The notes: generated from the sequence alone by a model not told the origin. Positions 8,605-16,111 are shown, counted from the stretch's first letter. The stretch is 61,228 nt of DNA from UMGS1002 sp050946195 (GCA_050946195.1 JBMNUI010000003.1:1-61228); one strand, 5' to 3'. Program-made: numbers and translations.

Positions 8605-8925
8605 GGCGTCGGAGGACCATAAAAAAAGTCCTCCGTATCGCTTGATACAGAGGACGACACAAAAGCAAAGTGCCGTGTTACCACCTCAATTCGCTGCAGT
8701 CTCGCGGCTGCAACCTCGCCGGGTACGTGAACCACAGTTCATTATACCCCTCCGCGCTAACGGGCGGTCCCGTCGCACCCTACTGATACCCCGGGGCTCT
8801 GCCCGGGTACTTTCAGGCCGCTGCTCTCGGGATGTATTCAGTCAGCCTGTCCCTGCCGCCTCGCACCACCCGGCGGCTCTCTGCCCCGGACCAGGGCTGA
8901 CTTACTTCTTCCCGGTCATCGCATT
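8605..8925 (-). ncRNA. T-box leader, predicted tyrosine (UAC) specifier
   Basis: Read on the minus strand from 8925: a Stem I opening (gatgaccgggaagaagtaag), the AGAGAGCC...GGTGGTGCGAGG distal part of Stem I, a specifier region GAA-TAC-ATCCCGAGAG with TAC at 8836-8834, a Stem III-like GTAGGGTGCGACGGG block, then the T-box GAGGTGGTAACACGG with TGGT at 8683-8680. TGGT would pair with an ACCA tRNA end, as expected for tRNA-Tyr. A Rho-independent terminator follows. Uncharged tRNA is expected to favour antitermination and expression of the symporter operon. The Tyr reading depends on aligning TAC directly after GAA; the next triplet, ATC (Ile), is the alternative. Confidence 0.88.
8621..8655 (-). 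terminator. T-box regulatory terminator
   Basis: Stem gtcctctgtatc/gatacggaggac (8655-8644 with 8639-8628) followed by seven U on the minus strand. It is mutually exclusive with the antiterminator formed by the T-box sequence just upstream. Confidence 0.85.
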
Positions 8926-8938
8926 TAATTTGGCATAC

Positions 8939-8967
8939 ATTATATCATCAGTCAAAGCACTTGTCAA
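8939..8967 (-). promoter_or_regulatory. Sigma-A promoter of the T-box operon
   Basis: Minus strand TTGACA (8967-8962), 17-bp spacer, TATAAT (8944-8939), perfect consensus, just upstream of Stem I of the T-box leader. Confidence 0.88.
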
Positions 8968-9081
8968 CTGCAAATCTTAATTTTTACGAATTTTTTTAGC
9001 CCACCCTGTCTGTAAGAAGTTCGGGTGCCGGCCTCAGTAAAAAATTCCCCGGTGGGAGTATGTAAAATATCTTTAAAGGTA

Positions 9082-9110
9082 TTGACAACCCGGCAATTTC
9101 GGGCTATAAT
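9082..9110 (+). promoter_or_regulatory. tRNA promoter
   Basis: TTGACA (9082-9087), 17-bp spacer, TATAAT (9105-9110), ending 18 bp before the tRNA. Confidence 0.85.
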
Positions 9111-9128
9111 GTTTAAGCTGCAAAAGTC

Positions 9129-9205
9129 GGGCCATTAGCTCAGTTGGTCAGAGCTACCGGCTCATAACCGGTTGGTCCGGGGTTCGAGTCCCTGATGGCC
9201 CACCA
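9129..9205 (+). tRNA. tRNA with CAU anticodon (Met, or Ile if lysidine-modified)
   Basis: Full cloverleaf: acceptor GGGCCAT/ATGGCCC, D-loop AGCTCAGTTGGTCAGAGC, anticodon arm accgg-ctCATaa-ccggt, T-arm with GGTTCGAGTCC, discriminator A and an encoded CCA. A CAU anticodon can be elongator Met or tRNA-Ile2. The CTCATAA loop occurs in both, so the identity is left open. It is not an initiator, because the acceptor is fully paired and the three G-C pairs at the base of the anticodon stem are absent. Confidence 0.92.
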
Positions 9206-9207
9206 TG

Positions 9208-9246
9208 AAAAAAGCCTTTATTCATAAAGAGATAAGGGCTTTTTTA
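9208..9246 (+). terminator. Rho-independent terminator after the CAU tRNA
   Basis: aaaaaagcctttat...ataagggctttttt: a stem with flanking A and U runs directly after the CCA end. Confidence 0.75.
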
Positions 9247-9314
9247 CTTTTTATTGCAACCAGCAAGATTGCTGGTCTTATGGAATTTTATCGAACATTT
9301 ATCGAACCCGCAGC

Positions 9315-10736
9315 TTAATTTCTATTCTGCCGCGACTTCAGCGCTTCAAGCTGCCCGAATGCGCCGACAAGGCAATCGTACAGTTCCCTACGATTTACAA
9401 GCAGCATAATCAGCATGAACCCCGTACCATAAGCCCACCAGAGCGGGACGGCGGCCACCGTCACGGCACAGATTCCTGCAAGCAGCAATGCGTTGACCGA
9501 AAGTTTCAGATAATTCACTTCAAACCGGATATATTTCTGAACCGTCACTGCGCGGATTACAAACACCAAAGTATAGCTGATAAGCGTCGCTATCGCCGCG
9601 CCCTGTGCGCCCCAGAGCGGGATCAGCATAGCGTTGAGTACAAGATTTGCGAGCGCGCCGGTCATTGAGGTCAGGAAGGACATCTGGGTTTTTTTCTTAA
9701 CCATATAAACGCTTCCCATGAACATGGTCAGCGCCGAGGCGACCGCCGCCGCGGTCAGCACCGGGATGTATACCCATGAGTCGGCATAGCTTGACGCAAA
9801 CAGCAGCCTGACAAACACGCGGCAGAAGAGCACAATTCCCGCGCCTGCAAGGAACATCAGCCCCGAATAATAACCGAAAACCCTGCCGAAAAATTCGGAC
9901 TGCGCCTTCTCCTCCGCATCCCTGACCGCCGAAAACTGCCATGCCTCATAAAAGACCATGCAGACGAGCGTCAGCAGGGTCGGGATTTTGTAAGCGGCGG
10001 CATAAAGCCCGCTGATACTGTCGCCGCAGAGCCAGGTCACAAAATAGCGGTCGGACACGTTGGTAATCCACCAGAAAATCGTGGTGGGTATCATCGGCAG
10101 GCTGTAGCGCAGCAGCTCGCGCATGAGCCCGCGGTCAAGTCTACCCCGGGCAAGGTCGCGGTACAGCCCGGCGTATACCAGCAGCATAACCCCGACTATG
10201 AAGTCTGCGACCACCACCGAGAACACGAATCCGACAACTCCCATGTCAAAAAGGAGTAGGAACAAGAGATTGAAGCCGATGACCAGCGCGGTGTTGATTA
10301 TCCCCTGCACCGCAAAGAGCTTCGGGCGGTCATTGGCACGAACATACTGGGCGCAGACCGAGTGGAAATTCGACGCGAGTACGTATAAAATTATCAGCCA
10401 GACATAACCGGTAAAATAGTCAACCAGAAAAAGCAGCGGCGACAGAATCAGAAACCCCGCCGACGCGGCGGCCAGTACCCCGACCCCGGTTCTCAGTACC
10501 GTCGGCTTGTCGGCCCTTGAGTCGATCGCAAAGCGGAACACCCCGTCGGTGACCCCGAGGCAGGCCAGCGGGATGAGCAGGTTTGCGGTCTGCGAGATGA
10601 GCTCGGCGGTGTTGTATTGCTCCGGCAAAAGACAAGCAGTATACAGCGGCATGAGCAAAAGTACCAGGGCCTTCGACGCGAAGGTCCCGATGCCGAGTAT
10701 TATTGTGTCCGACATCAGCTTGCGGTATTGGTTCAT
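9315..10736 (-). CDS. Oligosaccharide flippase family protein (Wzx/MVF-like)
   Basis: 473-residue polytopic protein with about 14 membrane segments, matching the polysaccharide biosynthesis/lipid-linked oligosaccharide flippase family. Such proteins move undecaprenyl-linked glycans, teichoic precursors or spore-related lipids across the membrane. I start it at the ATG at 10736, with GGGAAG about 5 nt upstream. A GTG 6 codons further up is the alternative. There are no glycosyltransferase neighbours, so the cargo is unknown. No promoter is obvious; a dispersed repeat lies immediately upstream. Confidence 0.82.
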   Translation of the reverse strand: MNQYRKLMSDTIILGIGTFASKALVLLLMPLYTACLLPEQYNTAELISQTANLLIPLACLGVTDGVFRFAIDSRADKPTVLRTGVGVLAAASAGFLILSPLLFLVDYFTGYVWLIILYVLASNFHSVCAQYVRANDRPKLFAVQGIINTALVIGFNLLFLLLFDMGVVGFVFSVVVADFIVGVMLLVYAGLYRDLARGRLDRGLMRELLRYSLPMIPTTIFWWITNVSDRYFVTWLCGDSISGLYAAAYKIPTLLTLVCMVFYEAWQFSAVRDAEEKAQSEFFGRVFGYYSGLMFLAGAGIVLFCRVFVRLLFASSYADSWVYIPVLTAAAVASALTMFMGSVYMVKKKTQMSFLTSMTGALANLVLNAMLIPLWGAQGAAIATLISYTLVFVIRAVTVQKYIRFEVNYLKLSVNALLLAGICAVTVAAVPLWWAYGTGFMLIMLLVNRRELYDCLVGAFGQLEALKSRQNRN

Positions 10737-10777
10737 GCAACTTCCCGAGGGCACTGCCCGGCCCCTGCTAATTTTCC

Positions 10778-10857
10778 CCGGGGACTCTACCCCCGGACCC
10801 CCGCCAAAGGAACTATTTTGAAAAAAGTTCCTTTGGAATCTTCAAAAAACTTTCAAA
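10778..10857 (-). repeat. Dispersed intergenic repeat, copy B
   Basis: Minus-oriented copy: gtttgaaagttttttgaa, then a hairpin of aaggaact/agttcctt type around aaaata, then a gcggggg-tccgggggtagagtccccgg tail. Same arrangement as copies C, D and E. Confidence 0.7.
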
Positions 10858-11195
10858 CAAAAATTAAGTAAGCTTATCCTATGTAATTATAGCCCACAGG
10901 GGAATTATAATCAATAGCTTTGCCAAAATTGAGAAATATATTGCATAAATAAGGAAGCGCCGGGATTTCTACCTGCAAAGCCGGGCGTGATGCTGAACCC
11001 CGCATGCGTCCCCTCTTCAAGTCGACCGGCAGACTGATGGCAGCAAAGAGCGGGACATGGAGCCCGCACTACTTATTTTGCGAATGGTTATAGTATGGGC
11101 CCGCAACCAGACATTAGCGGATGCGGGATATGCAAGAGCGGGGCTGCCGCAAACAATTGCAGCAGCCCCTAATTTAAGCGTTAACCTTTTAAGTG
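10858..11195. other. Intergenic stretch with no supported gene
   Basis: No frame here has a ribosome site and plausible composition. A GC-rich inverted repeat at 11136-11167 (ggggctgc...gcagcccc) lies just downstream of the minus-strand small gene at 11196 and could end its transcript. Confidence 0.5.
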
Positions 11196-11396
11196 TCAAC
11201 CTTGATTATCCTCGTTGGAGTTGTCTTCTCCGCCCGGGCCGTCCCGGCGCTCGCGGTTATCGTTTTCATACCTCAGCCCTGTTGACACCCATTGGTTGTT
11301 TGTCGCGCTCTTTTTGTTCTTCCCGGGGTCATTTTCCGGGGGTTTTTTGTCTGTGCCCGGCGGGATGAAATTAATAGATTTGAAGTCCTTCCCCAT
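11196..11396 (-). CDS. Small hydrophilic hypothetical protein
   Basis: 66 residues, very polar, rich in Asn, Asp, Glu, Lys and Pro, with no membrane segment and no domain I recognise. Support: a GGAAAGGA ribosome site 11 nt upstream of the ATG and a GC-rich hairpin shortly after the stop. Its composition resembles small clostridial spore or cytosolic proteins, but this is not diagnostic. It could also be a spurious frame. Confidence 0.4.
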   Translation of the reverse strand: MGKDFKSINFIPPGTDKKPPENDPGKNKKSATNNQWVSTGLRYENDNRERRDGPGGEDNSNEDNQG

Positions 11397-11486
11397 TTTC
11401 TTTATTTCCTTTCCGGCCTTCGGGCCTTTTTCATTAGTATATCCATGTTAAATATTAAATATCTGTGGGATTGTATCCGAAAAATG

Positions 11487-11513
11487 TTGACAAAGCTCGG
11501 TGTATACTATAAT
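11487..11513 (+). promoter_or_regulatory. Probable promoter of the TM2 gene
   Basis: TTGACA (11487-11492), a 15-bp spacer (short), and TATAAT (11508-11513), 39 bp before the TM2 start codon. Confidence 0.5.
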
Positions 11514-11552
11514 ATTTAATCAAGTCAATTTAAATTCAGAAGGGATATAAAT

Positions 11553-11763
11553 ATGTCTGACAAATCAAGGCTTGTGGCCGCGCTGCTTTGCTTTTTCTTC
11601 GGAGCCCTCGGAATACACAGGTTTTATGTGGGAAAAATCGGAACAGGCATACTCTTGGCTGCTGACCGGAGGGGTTTTAGGATTCGGTGCGCTGATTGAC
11701 TTTATTGTAATACTATGCGGATACTTCAAGGATAAAGAGGGAGCATACTTAAAGAGGTGGTGA
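11553..11763 (+). pseudogene. TM2-domain membrane protein, frameshifted
   Basis: The start ATG at 11553 follows AGAAGGGA. Frame 1 encodes a TM2 domain start (SRLVAALLCFFFGALGIHRF, then YVGKIGTGIL) and then runs into a stop. The second half (LLTGGVLGFGALIDFIVIL, then CGYFKDKEGAYLKRW) continues in the +1 frame to TGA at 11763. Deleting one T of the TT at 11655-11656 restores a single TM2 protein of about 69 residues with GIL-WLLTGG across the join. Promoter, ribosome site and terminator are intact, so this is either a very recent lesion or a sequencing error. Confidence 0.85.
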
Positions 11764-11765
11764 AT

Positions 11766-11799
11766 ACAGCCCATCCGGACCGGGACGGGCTTTTTCTTT
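11766..11799 (+). terminator. Terminator of the TM2 gene
   Basis: gcccatcc...ggacgggc stem followed by a T-run (tttttctttg). Confidence 0.7.
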
Positions 11800-11933
11800 G
11801 TTCACATATTACTTAGTTCATCAGTTAAAAATTAAAAAAAACGGGTTATTGATATTTTAAACTCATACTGATATATACTGCAAATCATATCAAAAAGAAG
11901 CCGGACTTCTGAATGTGCAGTAACTATGACCGG

Positions 11934-11966
11934 AAAGGCGCAGCGCCACGCTGCGCCTTTTTAATG
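11934..11966 (+). terminator. Isolated Rho-independent terminator
   Basis: aaaggcgcagc-gcca-cgctgcgccttttt: perfect stem plus U-run. No gene in 11800-11933 feeds it, so it may back up the TM2 terminator. Confidence 0.65.
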
Positions 11967-12022
11967 TTCTTCTGTAGAGCTTGCCAGCCCAGCACGCCCC
12001 GCTCTACTTTACTTGTGATGTG

Positions 12023-12110
12023 GGTTTGAAAGTTTTTTTGAGGATTCTCAAGAAACATTTTTACAAAAAGTTCCTTGAGCGGGGACTCGGGGGCAGAGCG
12101 CCCCCTGAAA
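12023..12110 (+). repeat. Dispersed intergenic repeat, copy C
   Basis: gggtttgaaagtttttttga, ggattctcaag, a hairpin (acatttttacaaaaagttcc), gagcggggactcg and a ggggcagagcgcccc hairpin. This is the most complete copy, at the 3' end of the ferredoxin-like gene. Confidence 0.72.
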
Positions 12111-12111
12111 T

Positions 12112-12816
12112 TTAATCAAGAATTTCGCCTTCGGTTGAGAGGGTGACCACCTGCCAGGGGATGAATTTGCCGCTCCGGCGAAGGGCAGCTTTTGCGGCCT
12201 CCTCGATACCACCGCAGCAGGGCACTTCCATCCGCACGATGGTAAGGCTCTTTATATTGTTGTTTTTTAGGATCTCGGTCAGCTTTTCGGAGTAGTCCAC
12301 CATATCGAGTTTCGGGCAGCCGATTATGGTTATTCTGTTGCGCATGAAGTCGGAATGGAAGCTCCCGTGGGCATAGGCCGCGCAGTCGGCGGCAATGAGC
12401 AGGTTCGCACCGTCAAAATACGGAGCGTTGACCGGCACCAGTTTTATCTGCACCGGCCACTGTGCCAGCATGCTGGGGCGGGGCGCTGTCTCGTGCGGTT
12501 CTTTGTCGGGCTGATTTCTTATTATCTGCCTTGACCGCGTCCCGGGGCAGCCGCAGGGCAGGGTGTTGTCTGCCTTTTTGCTCTGCTTGTTTGCAAGAAC
12601 GGCGGCTTCGTCGAAGGGTACCGCTTCGCGCTCGACAATGCTGATAGCGTCGGTCGGGCAGGCCGGCAGGCAGTTGCCCAGCCCGTCGCAGTAATCGTCG
12701 CGGAGCAGCTTGGCTTTGCCGTCCACAAGGCCGATTGCCCCCTCGTGGCAGGCCGTAACACAGGCACCGCAGCCGTTGCACTTCTCCTCGTCGATCTGAA
12801 TTATCTTTCTTTTCAT
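12112..12816 (-). CDS. Ferredoxin-type 4Fe-4S protein with C-terminal Cys domain
   Basis: 234 residues. The N-terminus has two cluster motifs, CNGCGACVTAC (about 14-24) and CDGLGNCLPACP (about 43-54), so it should bind two 4Fe-4S clusters. A linker with CGCPG (about 88) leads to a C-terminal domain with CAAYAHG, GCPK and CCGG motifs, possibly another metal or redox site. Electron transfer or redox sensing in the cytoplasm is expected; the partner is unknown. It is divergent from a Crp/Fnr regulator, which is likely to control it. RBS GAAGGAG. Confidence 0.8.
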   Translation of the reverse strand: MKRKIIQIDEEKCNGCGACVTACHEGAIGLVDGKAKLLRDDYCDGLGNCLPACPTDAISIVEREAVPFDEAAVLANKQSKKADNTLPCGCPGTRSRQIIRNQPDKEPHETAPRPSMLAQWPVQIKLVPVNAPYFDGANLLIAADCAAYAHGSFHSDFMRNRITIIGCPKLDMVDYSEKLTEILKNNNIKSLTIVRMEVPCCGGIEEAAKAALRRSGKFIPWQVVTLSTEGEILD

Positions 12817-12843
12817 ATTTTGTATTCTCCTTCTTTCGGACTA

Positions 12844-12872
12844 TTGACTTTCCGGTCATATTATAATATAAT
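12844..12872 (+). promoter_or_regulatory. Promoter of the Crp/Fnr gene
   Basis: TTGACT (12844-12849), 17-bp spacer, TATAAT (12867-12872). The intergenic region is only 99 bp and must also hold the divergent ferredoxin promoter. TAACAA occurs twice nearby, as a possible regulator half-site. Confidence 0.65.
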
Positions 12873-12915
12873 AAATATAACAATTCTGTTGCAATAACAA
12901 CAAAAGGAGATTTTT

Positions 12916-13581
12916 ATGACCAATAAAGATATCGCAATAATAAAAAAATCACAGCTCTTCTCGGGGATGGAGGACAACGAGGTTGACCATGTACTCGGCT
13001 GCCTGAGCGCTATGGGTCGGGACTATAAGAAAAACCAAATAATCCTGCATTCCGGTGACTCGACAAACTCGATAGGGATGGTCATCTCGGGCCGCGTCCA
13101 TATACTCAAAGAGGATTTCTGGGGAAACCGCAACATAATAACCGAAGCGCTGCCCGGCGACGTGTTTGCCGAGGGCTACGCCTGCACGCAGGGGGCTGAG
13201 CTTGAGATAAGCGCGGTGGCCGCCGAGGATTCGAGGATTCTCTTCCTTGAGGTGAAGCGGCTCATAACCACCTGTCCGAATTCCTGCGTCTTCCATGTCA
13301 AGCTTATCCGAAACCTGCTCTCGGTGATGGCCCGAAAGAACCTTATGATGGATGAAAAGCTCACGCATCTGACGCAGCGGACCACAAGGGAAAAGCTCTT
13401 GTCATACCTTTCAAGCGAATCAAGGCGGCAGGGGAGCGCGTCGTTTGAAATCCCGTATAACCGCCAGCAGCTTGCCGACTATCTCTCGGTCGACAGGAGC
13501 GCCATGTCCAGCGAACTCAGCCGCATGCGCGACGAGGGGCTTATCACCTTTGAAAAAAACCGTTTTAGGCTGCTGATATGA
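12916..13581 (+). CDS. Crp/Fnr family transcriptional regulator
   Basis: 221 residues. An N-terminal cyclic-nucleotide-binding-type beta-barrel (about 10-125) and a C-terminal winged helix (about 150-220) with recognition-helix sequence RQQLADYLSVDRSAMSSELS. The N-terminus lacks a four-Cys Fnr cluster. It has isolated Cys at about 95 and in the CPNSC pair (about 121-125), so the ligand may be a metabolite, haem or redox signal. It is divergent from the ferredoxin-like gene, the most likely target. RBS AAAGGAG. Confidence 0.88.
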   Translation: MTNKDIAIIKKSQLFSGMEDNEVDHVLGCLSAMGRDYKKNQIILHSGDSTNSIGMVISGRVHILKEDFWGNRNIITEALPGDVFAEGYACTQGAELEISAVAAEDSRILFLEVKRLITTCPNSCVFHVKLIRNLLSVMARKNLMMDEKLTHLTQRTTREKLLSYLSSESRRQGSASFEIPYNRQQLADYLSVDRSAMSSELSRMRDEGLITFEKNRFRLLI

Positions 13582-13585
13582 ATAC

Positions 13586-13615
13586 GGGGAGCTTCATTTG
13601 CGAAGCTCCCCTTTT
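13586..13615 (+). terminator. Terminator after the Crp/Fnr gene
   Basis: ggggagcttc-attt-gcgaagctcccc stem followed by tttt. It lies between convergent genes and may act on both. Confidence 0.8.
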
Positions 13616-13627
13616 GCGGTATGTGCA

Positions 13628-14437
13628 TTATGATCTTGACTTTCCGCCCGATATATTTATCGTGACCCCGTGGATGTAGCCCGAGCGCTCGCTGGCAAGA
13701 AAGGCTACAGTGTTTGCCACCTCGCTCAGCTTTCCTGCCCGGTTGAGCGGAATGGTGCTGGTCTTGGCATAATTTGCGCGAAGCTGCTCGACCGTGATAC
13801 CTCTTGTATATGCCAGCGCCGATTCATACTCAAGTGTGCGCAACCCGGTAGCCTCCATGATGCCGGGGGCTATTCCGACCACTCGGATTCCCTTCTTGCC
13901 GAGTTCCTTGGCCCATGAGCGGGTGAGCAGGTTTACCGCGCCCTTTGAGGCCGCGTACACGCTCTGCCCCTCGGAGCCCTCGGACCCCGACTCGGAGGAC
14001 ATGTTGATGATAACGCCGCCGCTTTTCTGCTTTATCATCACCCTTGCCGCCGCCTGGGAACAGAAGAACACGCCCTTTACGTTGACGTTCATCACCTTAT
14101 CCCAGATTTCCTCGGTCAGCTCCTGCTGTCCTGCCTCGTCGACAAGCAGGCGCGGGATGTTGATTCCGGCATTGTTTACTAAAACGTCTATCCGGCCGAA
14201 GGTCTCAAGCACCTTGGCAATCATGTTGTCAACGCTTTTTTTGTCTGAAACGTCGGTTTGAACATACAGGTATTTGCCGGACGAGACGTCAAATTCCGGG
14301 GCATTGGGTGCAATATCGCAAACCGTGACATAAGCGCCGTCGTGGAGCAATTCCTGGGCGGTCGCATATCCGATGCCCGAGGCGCCACCGGTGACGATAA
14401 TCGATTTCCCCTCAAGATTCAGCCAAGATTTTTCCAC
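13628..14437 (-). CDS. SDR-family dehydrogenase, sorbitol-6-phosphate 2-dehydrogenase-like
   Basis: 269-residue classical short-chain dehydrogenase: TGGASGIG cofactor loop (about 16-23), NNAG (about 87), catalytic Ser (MSSESGSEG, about 145) and YxxxK (YAASK, about 160). The C-terminal block with ITVEQLRANYAKTSTIPL resembles Firmicute sorbitol-6-phosphate dehydrogenases. No sugar transporter is adjacent, so the substrate remains provisional. The start codon is GTG with AAGGAG 10 nt upstream. The promoter carries a perfect 12-bp palindrome. Confidence 0.82.
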   Translation of the reverse strand: MEKSWLNLEGKSIIVTGGASGIGYATAQELLHDGAYVTVCDIAPNAPEFDVSSGKYLYVQTDVSDKKSVDNMIAKVLETFGRIDVLVNNAGINIPRLLVDEAGQQELTEEIWDKVMNVNVKGVFFCSQAAARVMIKQKSGGVIINMSSESGSEGSEGQSVYAASKGAVNLLTRSWAKELGKKGIRVVGIAPGIMEATGLRTLEYESALAYTRGITVEQLRANYAKTSTIPLNRAGKLSEVANTVAFLASERSGYIHGVTINISGGKSRS

Positions 14438-14478
14438 TGATTCGTATCTCCTTTGTCGAAAATTTTCCCTCAGATGCT

Positions 14479-14507
14479 ATTATAGCAAAACCACCGGTGG
14501 TTGTCAA
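14479..14507 (-). promoter_or_regulatory. Promoter with embedded palindromic operator for the SDR gene
   Basis: Minus strand TTGACA (14507-14502), 17-bp spacer, TATAAT (14484-14479). The spacer holds the perfect palindrome ACCACCGGTGGT (14490-14501), directly abutting the -35. A repressor bound there would block RNA polymerase. No obvious regulator gene is adjacent. Confidence 0.8.
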
Positions 14508-14619
14508 TGGGATATGGTCTAAACCCGGCCACCCCGATCCCGCAGTTTTGCGGGGCCGGGGAAGACCGGTGATGTGGTCTATCCTGCGGGACTACTCCTG
14601 CAGGATAGGCCGGGGGAGG
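14508..14619. other. Intergenic hairpin cluster
   Basis: Two GC-rich inverted repeats: around 14530-14562 (ggccacccc...ggggcc) and 14579-14606 (tatcctgc...gcaggata). Neither has a U-run. They may stabilise or attenuate the minus-strand transcript of the next membrane protein. Confidence 0.4.
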
Positions 14620-15060
14620 TCAGACTCCCTCCTTGCAGCGGTGTGCCTTGCAGGCAAAGCAGAGTAAAAATCCGACTGTTTCGGTCAGCATCAGCACATA
14701 GAAGAAGGCCACAACCGCCACGGCTATTGCAGAGCTGACAAGTCCGGGCACAATCAGAATTGACAGCGCGATTGTAGCGGCCACTATTGTGCCGATGATG
14801 CCGGCCAGAAGGCAGGCGGCGTGCCTGCACAGGCATCTTGAGAGATAATAGCTTGGTTTAGCCTCGGAGAGATATGCTCCGACAAACAGGAGGACCAGCA
14901 GAACAACCGCCAGCTCCAGCACTATTAATATGCCGCCTAACGCTTCGGGGATAAGGCCGAAGAAGAAGAGTATCCCGAAAATAACGGCGGCGATAACCCC
15001 GAGCACAAGGCCAAGACAGCAGGTGCTGAGCCCGCAGTTCTCATTGTTATAGCTGCTCAT
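14620..15060 (-). CDS. Small multi-pass membrane protein, unknown function
   Basis: About 146 residues from the ATG at 15060 (MSSYNNEN), with GGATGG about 11 nt upstream. The open frame begins at 15171, and an ATG at 15075 is also possible. Four hydrophobic segments, an early CC pair (STCC) and further Cys at the second loop and C-terminus (CLCRHAAC, CFACKAHRC). Similar small Cys-containing membrane proteins occur in spore-forming Clostridia, but I cannot assign a role. Confidence 0.6.
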   Translation of the reverse strand: MSSYNNENCGLSTCCLGLVLGVIAAVIFGILFFFGLIPEALGGILIVLELAVVLLVLLFVGAYLSEAKPSYYLSRCLCRHAACLLAGIIGTIVAATIALSILIVPGLVSSAIAVAVVAFFYVLMLTETVGFLLCFACKAHRCKEGV

Positions 15061-15193
15061 AAATCCCATATCCATCCTTTTCTGAATGTTGAGGGTTTTT
15101 CCTGCTACCATAATATGATTTGCGACAGTATTATGTGACAAAATACACATTCTTTCGATGGTTTTCGTCAATCCCTATCCCTGCAGAAGAAAT

Positions 15194-15223
15194 AAAAAAG
15201 CTCCGTTTCACATGAAACGAAGC
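15194..15223 (-). terminator. Terminator of the MBL-fold hydrolase gene
   Basis: Minus strand gcttcgtttca-tg-tgaaacggagc stem followed by six U. Confidence 0.78.
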
Positions 15224-15243
15224 AATCAGGCTATGGAAAATGA

Positions 15244-15963
15244 TCAGATTTCGGCCTCAAACCCGTCGGTGACGGCAATCAGCTCATAGGGCGGGTTTGA
15301 ATCTCTGAGCGCTTTGATGCTGTCTGTGCGGTGTGGCGCTATGTGGTTGAGAAAAATACGCTTTGTTCGACACTTCTCAAATGTCGGGGCGGCCGCCTCA
15401 GCCGAAAAATGCGCGGCTTCGCAGATAATGGCGTCGCAGTCGAGCTCAAAGCAGACCGCGGGGAAATCCTTGTCGGGGCCGGCAAGGTCGCCGGTGAAGA
15501 CCACCCGACGTTCACCGGTCTCAAGAAGAAAGGCATAGGACAGGCTTGTGTGTTTGGTTTTTATCGCGCTGACCCGCAGAGTGCCGTCGTTGTAGATTAT
15601 GCCCTCCTCGTATGCACTGTAATTGAGAAGGCGGGGTTCGCGCCCGTGGATTGCGGTGTTCCAGAGCCGCAGCGCGTCAATTCCACGCGGGTCGGGCAGA
15701 TAAATAGAGGGTACGGCGGCCTTGAAATACCAGGATATCAGGTCGGTAAAGGCCGGCAGTCCGTTTGTGTGATCGCCGTGCATATGCGTGACGAAAATTG
15801 CGGCAATGTCGGCAGGGTCAACTCCCCTGTGTATCAGTATATCCATGACCGGCCCGCCGGCATCGACCAGGTATTTCCGGCTACCGGCCTCGACCAGTGT
15901 ACAGGAGCAGTACCTGTCGGCTTCGGGTACTCCGTGGCTTGTCCCGAGAAATGTGATTTTCAT
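15244..15963 (-). CDS. MBL-fold metallo-hydrolase (RNase Z-like)
   Basis: 239 residues. The metal-binding motif THMHGDHTNG (about 59-68) follows the strand LVDAGG; a later FTGDLAG gives the bridging Asp (about 158), and LNHIAPH gives a C-terminal His. The fold is that of RNase Z/beta-CASP-lacking phosphodiesterases. The motifs for tRNA 3' processing (the exosite arm) are not evident, so a phosphodiesterase or lactonase role is also possible. Single gene with its own promoter (16027-16055) and terminator. Confidence 0.82.
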   Translation of the reverse strand: MKITFLGTSHGVPEADRYCSCTLVEAGSRKYLVDAGGPVMDILIHRGVDPADIAAIFVTHMHGDHTNGLPAFTDLISWYFKAAVPSIYLPDPRGIDALRLWNTAIHGREPRLLNYSAYEEGIIYNDGTLRVSAIKTKHTSLSYAFLLETGERRVVFTGDLAGPDKDFPAVCFELDCDAIICEAAHFSAEAAAPTFEKCRTKRIFLNHIAPHRTDSIKALRDSNPPYELIAVTDGFEAEI

Positions 15964-16026
15964 TTTTATATTAACCTTCCGTTTATGGATTGACAGGGTA
16001 CCGGCTTTGCGTAAAGGCTACTTATT

Positions 16027-16055
16027 ATTATATCACAGCAAATATGCCGGTTCAA
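16027..16055 (-). promoter_or_regulatory. Promoter of the MBL-fold hydrolase gene
   Basis: Minus strand TTGAAC (16055-16050), 17-bp spacer, TATAAT (16032-16027). Confidence 0.72.
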
Positions 16056-16070
16056 TCGTGGATATTTACA

Positions 16071-16111
16071 AAAAATAAATGGCAGAGACCCCGGCCTCTG
16101 TCATTTATTTT
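16071..16111. terminator. Bidirectional terminator hairpin
   Basis: aaaataaatggcagag...ctctgtcatttatttt: long A/T-flanked stem that gives a U-run on either strand. It ends the walJ operon on the minus strand. Confidence 0.65.

Noticed and set aside
8603..8980. Plus-strand open frame of 125 codons across the T-box region
   Set aside because: It lies opposite a clear T-box leader and its promoter, and has no ribosome site.
11017..11199. Minus-strand 60-codon frame
   Set aside because: No ribosome site, and it lies in a region of inverted repeats without coding character.
11409..11432. ggccttcgggcc hairpin plus T-run as a plus-strand terminator
   Set aside because: No plus-strand gene ends before it, and it overlaps the leader of the small minus-strand gene; possibly fortuitous.
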